Origin: Bacteroidales bacterium
GTDB lineage: Bacteria; Bacteroidota; Bacteroidia; Bacteroidales; FEN-979
Reading direction: 5' to 3'
NCBI GenBank assembly: GCA_016926765.1
Contig: JAFGNY010000075.1
Coordinates: 1 to 5,295, forward strand
DNA: 5,295 nt
The position numbers were made by a program, and so were the translations under genes. The notes beneath the pieces were generated by a model. It saw only the letters and a program-made list of their open reading frames with translations, did no database searches and was not told the origin of the DNA. Position 1 is the stretch's first letter; every line of letters starts with the position of its first letter. Below, piece by piece: positions 1 through 5,295 of the stretch.

Positions 1-84
1 TACCCGTTTGCTTTTTTTATTTGAATGGGAAACTTTATTTCCTTTCATGTATGTCTTGCCGGTAATTTCACAAATCCTTGCCAT
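1..84 (-). CDS. rpmB: 50S ribosomal protein L28, N-terminal part (cut by the left window edge)
   Basis: The minus strand from 84 to 1 reads 28 codons from an ATG: it begins MARICEITGKTYMKGNKVSH and continues SNKKSKRV, open to the edge. This is the N-terminus of bacterial L28: the opening (A/S)R-x-C-x-I/L-TGK, then GN-x-VSHSN and a basic K-x-KR run that normally leads into an arginine/lysine-rich RNA-binding stretch. L28 is a small large-subunit ribosomal protein of roughly 60-80 residues, so about half is outside the window. The ATG at 84 is chosen because it aligns with the family start and lies about 35 nt downstream of a good Bacteroidota promoter. No Shine-Dalgarno sequence is visible. 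In Bacteroidota rpmB is commonly followed by rpmG, which would lie off the left edge; that is expectation, not observation. The call is firm despite the short length. Confidence 0.93.
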   Translation of the reverse strand, partial: MARICEITGKTYMKGNKVSHSNKKSKRV

Positions 85-123
85 GGCGATCGTCTTAAAG
101 AATTGATTTTCAAAAATGGAGTG

Positions 124-155
124 CAAAGATCGAAAGAAAATATCAAATTTGCAAA
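124..155 (-). promoter_or_regulatory. rpmB promoter, Bacteroidota type (TTTG-N20-GATCTTTG)
   Basis: On the minus strand, TTTG (152-155) is followed after exactly 20 nt by GATCTTTG (124-131). The primary sigma factor of Bacteroidota recognises a -33 TTTG and a -7 TAnnTTTG separated by about 19-21 nt, so this matches at every defined position but one (G for T at the first base). Transcription would start near 117-119 and leave a short leader of about 34 nt before the rpmB ATG. Strong, short-leader promoters of this kind are common for ribosomal genes in the phylum. The start point itself is inferred. Confidence 0.65.
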
Positions 156-179
156 TGAAGCCTGAAATAATAGGGTTTG
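148..179 (+). promoter_or_regulatory. Candidate forward promoter for the type B T9SS cargo gene
   Basis: On the plus strand TTTG (148-151) is followed after 19 nt by TAGGGTTTG (171-179), which resembles the -7 box TAnnTTTG with one extra base. Its -33 box is the other half of the palindrome ATTTGCAAAT (147-156) that also supplies the rpmB -33 box. If used, it would give a leader of about 115 nt that includes the hairpin at 221-240. A second, no better candidate is TAATTTTA at 257-264, with TTG at 230-232 but 24 nt spacing. Both are weak. Confidence 0.28.
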
Positions 180-220
180 ATTTAGATAATAGGTTATGAG
201 AGGATAAAAGTAAGAGGGTA

Positions 221-240
221 TGAAGAGAGTTGACTCTTCA
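221..240 (+). other. Perfect inverted repeat (7-bp stem, 6-nt loop) in the intergenic region
   Basis: TGAAGAG (221-227) and CTCTTCA (234-240) are exact reverse complements around the loop AGTTGA. No T-tract follows on either strand, so it does not look like an intrinsic terminator. It lies 60 nt before the start codon at 301 and could be a leader hairpin or a protein-binding site. A repeat this short could also arise by chance. The rest of 85-300 is AT-rich with no other ORF or RNA that I can support. Confidence 0.35.
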
Positions 241-300
241 GGTTAGAAAAAACAGGTAATTTTATCGGGACAAAATTCGGTTGTTATCCTTACTCATCCA

Positions 301-2214
301 ATGAAAATTCGCGAGGTTCTTTTTCTTTTTTCCCTCTCTTTTTTACCCTTGATTAGTCATGGACAGCAGTTTATCCCGTTAAGTACACAAGAATTTATTG
401 CTCCGGATACTGCCTGCCAGGGATATCCGATTACCTTTTATACCACCGATCCGGGCAATACCTTTTCCTGGAATTTCTGTACAGGAAATGTAATGAGTGA
501 ACCTGAACTGGCTGACATGGGCGATCCGGGAAGCTTTCTTCAGACCCCGTATTATATTCATACGGTGAAGGACAGCAATCTGTTTTATTCATTTATTTCC
601 TCTTCTCAGGGGGGAGAGCTGATCCGGCTGTTTCATGGCGATCAACTGCATGGCTATGTCATATCTGCTGATAATCTTGGCTCTTTCGGGGTTTTAGACC
701 AGGATATCAGGGGCATAGGATCCGGGAAGGATGGAGATCACTGGTATGTGTTTGTCATGAATAATTCCCTGATGATACGGCTTGACTTTGGAAACTCCCT
801 GATGAATGACCCGATTGCCGACACGTTGATGTTTCCCCAGTTCAATCGCACCGAAAAGGTAATTATCGCAAGGGAAAGCGGGGAGTGGGTCGGTTTTGTG
901 GCCAACCTTCAGCCCGGAAAGTTGTTCCGCCTGCGTTTTGGCACTACTCTTGAAAACAGACCCGAGGTAGAAGATTTGAGCCCGTTTGTTTCGGTTTATT
1001 CTCCCTGTGGGTTTGACCTGAAAAAGGAGGATGGAGACTGGTTTATGATCATTTGCAATCGTTACACCAGCAGCCTGACCCGGGTAAAATTCGGAGATAA
1101 CCTGCTCAATGAGCCGGTGGGAGAGTTTCTAACTGCAGGAACTTTTTTGAATTATCCCATTGACATAGCGATCACCCTGGATTGCAGCAGGACAAATGCC
1201 ATTGTTACAAACAATATGCAGAGTAACGTGTACTTAGCCAAACTTTATTTTCCGCAGGGTCTCGGAGGTTCGGCCTCCACCATGCCGGTTATCCTGGACT
1301 CAATGGCTACCCTGAACCTTCCATATGGACTCTCGGGGATTTTCCGCGTGAGGGATTCGCTTTACCTGATGGCTGTCAACAATGGGAGTTCACAATTGAC
1401 CAGAGTCACATTTTGCGGTTGCAAAGAATCCTCCCTTGCTACCTGGAATGGAAGGAATCCTCCTCCTATCACCTATTCGGAACCGGGAATCTACAACATC
1501 AACCTGTATATTGATGAAGGTACACCGAATGAACAAGTCACTTGTAAAAGCATCGCAATCATGCCGGATACTGGTTTCACGCTGGGCCCCGACCGTTTCA
1601 TTTGCTCCGGAGTCCCGTACTGGCTGGACCCCGGACCGGGGTTCACCAGCTATCTCTGGTCTACCGGGGATACAACCCGTACCCTGATGGTGACCGATTC
1701 AGGAACCTACTGGGTGCAGGTGGTCAACAGCTGGGACTGCGAGGGGAGAGACTCGGTTTGGATCGGGATTCATGACAGTTATCAATTCAGCCAGGATACC
1801 ACCATCTGCCGGGGACTTACCTACTGGGTAGAGGGCAACTGGCAATCCGAAACAGGGATCTATTTTGATACGCTTAAAAGTATCTACAATTGCGATAGCA
1901 TCCTGCAAACCAACCTCTACGTCGAGGTCTGCCCGTTGCATCTTTGGATTCCGACGGCTTTCACACCGAATGGGGATGGATTGAACGACGTGTTTCATCC
2001 TGTTTCCGAGAACATTCTTTCCTTCAGAATGGTCATTTTCAATCGCTGGGGAGAGCAGGTTTTTGAAACCAACTCTGAAGATATTTCATGGGACGGAACG
2101 TTTAAAGGAAAGCCATGTCAATCGGGCGTTTACACCTATTCTGTCTGGTTTGAAACTTACGATAATCCCGGGCAAACTGAGAAAAAAACCGGAACAGTGA
2201 TGCTGATCAGATAA
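301..2214 (+). CDS. Secreted beta-propeller/PKD protein with type B T9SS (gliding motility-associated, CHU_C) C-terminal domain
   Basis: This is a complete 637-residue protein exported by Sec and then, by family knowledge, by the type IX system to the surface or medium. Residues 1-21 form a signal peptide (basic start, hydrophobic core, likely cleavage SHG|QQ), which supports the ATG at 301; no Shine-Dalgarno is seen, as expected. Residues 30-60 look like the first half of a PKD domain (DTACQGYPITF ending FSWNFC). Residues 64-373 hold six repeats of about 51 residues, read as a beta-propeller. Residues 374-422 complete the PKD fold (YSEPGIYNINLYIDEG). Residues 423-490 are an Ig-like domain (LGPDRFIC, YLWSTGDTTRTL, SGTYWVQV), and 491-545 a short repeat of the type C-x-G...YNCDSIL. 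Residues 548-637 are the type B sorting domain: FTPNGDGLNDVF (554-565), IFNRWGEQVF (579-588), WDGTFKGKPCQSGVYTYSV. No catalytic residues are visible; adhesion or a structural surface role is likelier than enzymatic activity. The partner specificity is unknown. The reading frame is intact. Confidence 0.9.
   Translation: MKIREVLFLFSLSFLPLISHGQQFIPLSTQEFIAPDTACQGYPITFYTTDPGNTFSWNFCTGNVMSEPELADMGDPGSFLQTPYYIHTVKDSNLFYSFISSSQGGELIRLFHGDQLHGYVISADNLGSFGVLDQDIRGIGSGKDGDHWYVFVMNNSLMIRLDFGNSLMNDPIADTLMFPQFNRTEKVIIARESGEWVGFVANLQPGKLFRLRFGTTLENRPEVEDLSPFVSVYSPCGFDLKKEDGDWFMIICNRYTSSLTRVKFGDNLLNEPVGEFLTAGTFLNYPIDIAITLDCSRTNAIVTNNMQSNVYLAKLYFPQGLGGSASTMPVILDSMATLNLPYGLSGIFRVRDSLYLMAVNNGSSQLTRVTFCGCKESSLATWNGRNPPPITYSEPGIYNINLYIDEGTPNEQVTCKSIAIMPDTGFTLGPDRFICSGVPYWLDPGPGFTSYLWSTGDTTRTLMVTDSGTYWVQVVNSWDCEGRDSVWIGIHDSYQFSQDTTICRGLTYWVEGNWQSETGIYFDTLKSIYNCDSILQTNLYVEVCPLHLWIPTAFTPNGDGLNDVFHPVSENILSFRMVIFNRWGEQVFETNSEDISWDGTFKGKPCQSGVYTYSVWFETYDNPGQTEKKTGTVMLIR
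490..1419 (+). repeat. Six divergent protein-level repeats of about 51 residues (predicted beta-propeller blades)
   Basis: A recurring segment ends each unit, starting at residues 107 (LIRLFHGDQL), 158 (MIRLDFGNSLMNDP), 208 (LFRLRFGTTLENRP), 259 (LTRVKFGDNLLNEP), 312 (LAKLYFPQGL) and 366 (LTRVTFCG), that is at DNA positions 619, 772, 922, 1075, 1234 and 1396. Spacings are 51, 50, 51, 53 and 54 residues. Most units also carry a G/S-x-W/L-aromatic strand before it (HWYVFVMN, EWVGFVAN, DWFMIICN). This periodicity and four-strand-sized unit suit propeller blades. The DNA copies are well diverged, so this is an old duplication and not a recent tandem repeat. The fold is inferred; the periodicity is observed. 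Confidence 0.75.
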
Positions 2215-2256
2215 CCCGCTGACCATTGGTCAGTTTCCCTGAATGATCAGTTTTTT
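2203..2256. terminator. Candidate bidirectional terminator between convergent genes
   Basis: An outer stem, CTGATCA (2203-2209) with TGATCAG (2244-2250), encloses an inner hairpin, CTGACC (2219-2224), loop ATT, GGTCAG (2228-2233). The outer stem runs directly into six T (2251-2256), as needed for stopping forward transcription. On the other side, seven A at 2182-2188 would read as a T-tract for the minus-strand gene, though about 14 nt beyond the stem. The structure overlaps the 3' ends of both genes: the forward stop codon is at 2212-2214 and the reverse stop at 2230-2232. The stems are short and the inner one lacks its own T-tract, so function is inferred. Confidence 0.5.
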
Positions 2257-5200
2257 ACATGTCATGCTCTGATGATCCCGGATTTGAAGAATATACACTC
2301 CCGGAGAGATCCCTGATATAAGAAAGGATACTTCTCTTTTATCAGGATGGAATCCAAGATGCCAGGATCTGATATTGTTTCCCTTCAGATCAACCAGTTG
2401 TACCTCAACAGGAGTGCTTTGTTCTCCGCTGAATCGTAAATGAACTTCATCAGTCGCGGGATTTGGATAAAGACAGTACGATGAATTTCCGGGGGATTCT
2501 TCCACAGCGGGGCAGGTCAGTACATGAATGAAGTCCCTCTTATGCATAGTACGGGTATAGAAGCCGTCTGAAATGGTCAGGATTACATCATATACGCCCT
2601 GACTTTCATAAGTAACCTCGGGGTTTTGTTCTGTAGAGGTGGCAGGGGAACCACCCGGAAACTCCCAGTTAAGAGAGGTAATAGCCGGATAGGAGTCGTC
2701 AGTGAATCTGACGGAACCTCGACGGCAGATCCAGGTTACATCACTGTGGAAATAGGCAAACGGACCGGACGGCATCACATTGAAAAAGGTCAGGTAGCGA
2801 TCCAGTAACTCTGCTTTGGAGGAGGGAGTGGTGGTGTCGCACAGGCTGGAAAATCCAGCCAGCGAGCCGATGGTTTTGTATTCATCCCCGTCATAAGCAA
2901 AGACGATGGTTTTGGGATACTGATCCGTGTTTTCAAAAAGGGAAGAGGCTTCCGGAAGAGGGACTACTTCAAAGGAGGCAGAAGTCGTATCCCCGGCATA
3001 CCGGAAGTACATTTCACCGGTGAAAGATCCTTCGGTACCGACCAGGGTATTATATGTATAGGGGGAACAATCCAGAAACCAGTATCTGAAGAGGTCTTTC
3101 AGAACATATCCCTGGGTACCTGTACACCATCCTTTGTAGTTTTCCATGTAGATATTCCCGCCCGCTTCGAGATAATCACTGATCACATTCAATTCGGTTG
3201 TAGAGGCAACATAGGAATCTTTATCGGTACCGAAAAAGAGAAATACCATTGGGAAACTTTTCAGATCCTGCGGGATCGTGGAATACTGGACATATCCGAT
3301 TTGCAGGCTGTCAAGGAGGTGTGCGATAATCTCATCGGATCCCGAGCTTTCGGAGGTGGTGATGAGGGCCAGGGGGAGTGATCCGAAGGATAAGGAGACC
3401 GGAATCTCAACAGTAAACTCTCCGTATGTCACTTCCAGGATCAGATCGGCCTGGTGGTTGAGAGGCGTGGTGGGTAGCGCATGAAGGAGGTATTTAACTG
3501 TCAGTGCTTCTTCCGGCATCAGTGTCTCTCCCGGAACCGGGTTTTCGGAGAGGATCTCTACAAAGGGATCGTCACAGCGAAGATGTAAGGAGAGGTCGCC
3601 TGCCGGTAACGAACCCTGGTTTGAGAGATTCATTACCAGGAAAGCGGTCTCCCCGATATCGAGTTTCCGGTTGACGCCATCTTCGATGAACTGATTTTGA
3701 AGCATGATGTCGGGTACGCAAACAGTCAGGTACATCTCTTTGATCCAGGTATTTTCACTGGAAGTTGCCAGGATAGAAAATGGGCACAGGGTTCCGTCGG
3801 GTTCTGTATCTGTCAGGATAAACCTGTAACTGCCGGGGAGTTCAACGGAAGCTCCCGGAAGGAGCTGGTTCACCTGAACGAGGCTGTCGGTGATCAGGAT
3901 GCCTGTTCCGGTTGACCGGAGGATCAGGGTCAGGCCGGTGATGGGTTGGGACCCGATGTTTTTCAGTTTCACATCCAGGCTGGCAGTCTCCTGGGGCTGG
4001 AATACCCCGGAAGGGGTAGAAAGGGTTTGACAGATTTCCAGCCCGCTCCCCAGGGCAAATGTTTTGGTAGAGGAGATGTTCTGGGCGTCAGTGACCCTGA
4101 CGGTGAGATCGTATACCCTTTGAGAATTTGTTCCTGCAACGGTCAGTAGCCCTGCTTCGGAAAGAAACAGCTCACCGGGAAGCAGAAGCGGATCGTAGAG
4201 GGTTGATCTTCCGGACTTATTTTGAATATCGAAGATGGCGGTCACCTCTTTGTTGATACCGTCTCCTTTGGCCAGTCCGGAATAGACTAACGGATGTGTC
4301 TGACCGGTTTCCACAGGCCCTGTACAGGTAACGATCCGGCCATCGGGGTAGAGGACGGCCATGAACTCCAGGTTGGTCAGCGATTCCGATCCTTTCAGGG
4401 ATACCTTCCACCGGAACAGAACCGAATCGGGATTTGCGCGGTACCAAACCCCATCCTGATTGAAAAGAACGAAGTTACAGGAGAAGAGAGGCGAAATCGC
4501 TGCGATGTTTTTCAGCATATCCATCTCTTCACTCAGCCAGGGGTAGGGCAGGGGCTGGGGAGTAAACTGAATCATCCCGAAAAGGTTGATCCAAACAGTA
4601 TCAAACAGCTCTCCGTAAAAGGGAAAAGAAAAGGGTAACCCAACGGGTGTGGAAAAGAGGTACGGATTAGGAAAGGGAAGCGCATGATCTGTGAAGGATT
4701 GGTAGGCGGTTCCTGCCGTACCGCGGTGGTATGATTCTTCCAGGCTCCATTGATAGGGGGGCACGCCTCCGGCTGCCTCTAACTGGGTTTCCATTGGCTG
4801 ACCCTGTTGAAAAGAAGGAAGGGATTCGGTTACGATCACCGGCTTATCTACGACTACAGCACCGGTAGAAGAGAGAAAGGTACATCCGTTATTTTCGATG
4901 GGTGCGAATTTCAGGGGGGAGACAAATTCTTCCGGAGACTCTCCGTAATGGATGAAGGAGACCTGGTCGATCGTGCCATACCCCGCAAAGTTGGTATCAC
5001 GTTCCTCCACGATCATGAAAAAACGGGCCGGACTTCCCGATTCAACATAACTTAATAACGGAGTGACATCAAGGCCAAGCTCTATGATCTCGTCTCCCGG
5101 CCCGTTAAATCCGCGCATAGGCAGTTCACTTCCCTGGAAATTGAACATCGGAAATTCGATCATGTGCTCAGGATACCGGGAGGCAGTATCGTTGCTTACT

Positions 5201-5295
5201 CCGGCCATGATCTTGATACGATTCCGGAGATTGTATTCGAGCTGCACCTTCATGGTCAACAGAGGATCATAAGATTCAGCGATGTCGATCAGATA
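2230..5295 (-). CDS. Very large multidomain secreted protein with GATase1-like, PKD and type A T9SS C-terminal domains (N-terminus beyond the right edge)
   Basis: The frame is open from the right edge to a TGA at 2230-2232, giving 1021 visible residues starting YLIDIAESYDPL. I counted the TTG at 5257-5259 as internal, because good protein sequence continues upstream and no signal peptide follows it. Visible order: residues 1-135, beta-rich region (LRNRIKI, IEFPMFNFQG, ELGLDVTPLLSYVESG, ARFFMIVEERD); 164-185 and about 371-415, two halves of a putative-Ig domain (GGVPPYQWSL; then VRVTDAQNISSTKTF); 186-370, an inserted module with FPFYG (224-228) and LFRWKVSLKGSE; 418-528 and 529-638, CARDB-like beta domains; 639-840, a GATase1-like Rossmann domain ending in YKTIGSLAGFSSLCD and YLTFFNV; 846-928, PKD (WEFPGGSPATSTEQNPEVTY); 937-1021, type A sorting domain (YPNPATDEV, ISPGVYILQI, terminal KKLIIQGN). 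It is likely a surface or secreted enzyme or adhesin; a protease or other catalytic domain may lie in the missing N-terminal part. The visible part shows no confident active site. No frameshift is seen. Confidence 0.88.
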   Translation of the reverse strand, partial: YLIDIAESYDPLLTMKVQLEYNLRNRIKIMAGVSNDTASRYPEHMIEFPMFNFQGSELPMRGFNGPGDEIIELGLDVTPLLSYVESGSPARFFMIVEERDTNFAGYGTIDQVSFIHYGESPEEFVSPLKFAPIENNGCTFLSSTGAVVVDKPVIVTESLPSFQQGQPMETQLEAAGGVPPYQWSLEESYHRGTAGTAYQSFTDHALPFPNPYLFSTPVGLPFSFPFYGELFDTVWINLFGMIQFTPQPLPYPWLSEEMDMLKNIAAISPLFSCNFVLFNQDGVWYRANPDSVLFRWKVSLKGSESLTNLEFMAVLYPDGRIVTCTGPVETGQTHPLVYSGLAKGDGINKEVTAIFDIQNKSGRSTLYDPLLLPGELFLSEAGLLTVAGTNSQRVYDLTVRVTDAQNISSTKTFALGSGLEICQTLSTPSGVFQPQETASLDVKLKNIGSQPITGLTLILRSTGTGILITDSLVQVNQLLPGASVELPGSYRFILTDTEPDGTLCPFSILATSSENTWIKEMYLTVCVPDIMLQNQFIEDGVNRKLDIGETAFLVMNLSNQGSLPAGDLSLHLRCDDPFVEILSENPVPGETLMPEEALTVKYLLHALPTTPLNHQADLILEVTYGEFTVEIPVSLSFGSLPLALITTSESSGSDEIIAHLLDSLQIGYVQYSTIPQDLKSFPMVFLFFGTDKDSYVASTTELNVISDYLEAGGNIYMENYKGWCTGTQGYVLKDLFRYWFLDCSPYTYNTLVGTEGSFTGEMYFRYAGDTTSASFEVVPLPEASSLFENTDQYPKTIVFAYDGDEYKTIGSLAGFSSLCDTTTPSSKAELLDRYLTFFNVMPSGPFAYFHSDVTWICRRGSVRFTDDSYPAITSLNWEFPGGSPATSTEQNPEVTYESQGVYDVILTISDGFYTRTMHKRDFIHVLTCPAVEESPGNSSYCLYPNPATDEVHLRFSGEQSTPVEVQLVDLKGNNIRSWHLGFHPDKREVSFLISGISPGVYILQIRDHQSMTCKKLIIQGN

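Noticed and set aside
221..240. Terminator for a gene upstream of 301
   Set aside because: No T-tract follows on either strand, and the upstream gene runs away from this point.
619..1419. Tandem DNA repeat or phase-variable array
   Set aside because: The periodicity is visible only at protein level; the nucleotide copies are diverged and there is no homopolymer or short unit suited to slippage.
1699..1998. 99-codon reverse open frame
   Set aside because: It is antisense to the Ig-like and type B sorting domains of the forward gene; its composition is unlike a real protein.
4217..4447. 76-codon reverse open frame in another frame, possible frameshift fragment
   Set aside because: The main reading frame is continuous and conserved-looking here, so no frameshift is needed; the peptide is Arg-rich shadow sequence.
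4294..4638. 114-codon forward open frame
   Set aside because: It is antisense to the well-supported FPFYG/putative-Ig region, has no recognisable domain and no plausible upstream signals.
5257..5259. TTG as the start codon of the large minus-strand gene
   Set aside because: The frame remains open and protein-like to the window edge (YLIDIAESYDPL), and no signal peptide follows the TTG although the C-terminus is a secretion signal. The gene is partial.
1..5295. Mobile element, CRISPR array, tRNA or attachment site
   Set aside because: I saw no transposase or integrase coding, no spaced direct repeats, no cloverleaf and no flanking duplications.

Overview
The window comes from a member of the phylum Bacteroidota. 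Three independent signs agree. Both large genes end in type IX secretion system (T9SS) sorting domains: a type B, gliding-motility/CHU_C domain on one and a type A 'YPNP' domain on the other. The promoter in front of the left-edge gene fits the Bacteroidota pattern TTTG-N20-TAnnTTTG. The start codon that can be placed with confidence on the forward strand has no Shine-Dalgarno sequence, as is usual in this phylum. I would lean towards a Bacteroidia/Marinilabiliales-like environmental lineage, but the sequence does not fix the genus.

Layout. (1) Positions 1-84, minus strand: the first 28 codons of rpmB (ribosomal protein L28), cut by the left edge. (2) 85-300: a divergent intergenic region with the rpmB promoter, a weaker candidate promoter for the forward gene and a small hairpin. 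(3) 301-2214, plus strand: a complete 637-residue secreted protein with a signal peptide, a six-repeat beta-propeller that appears to be inserted inside a PKD/Ig-like domain, two further Ig-like segments and a type B T9SS domain. (4) 2215-2229: a 15-bp convergent gap inside a candidate bidirectional terminator. (5) 2230-5295, minus strand: the last 1021 residues of a very large multidomain secreted protein whose N-terminus lies beyond the right edge. It contains a beta-rich region, a putative-Ig domain interrupted by an 'FPFYG' module, two CARDB-like segments, a GATase1-like Rossmann domain, a PKD domain and a type A T9SS domain.

How the genes relate. The two large genes converge and so are not one operon, but both encode cell-surface or secreted proteins exported by Sec and then by T9SS. 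They represent the two known sorting-signal classes side by side. rpmB is an unrelated housekeeping neighbour that marks the locus as chromosomal. I see no RNA gene, insertion sequence, CRISPR array or integration site. I found no clear new multi-gene system. The most interesting features are the two nested-domain architectures and the uncharacterised GATase1-like domain.
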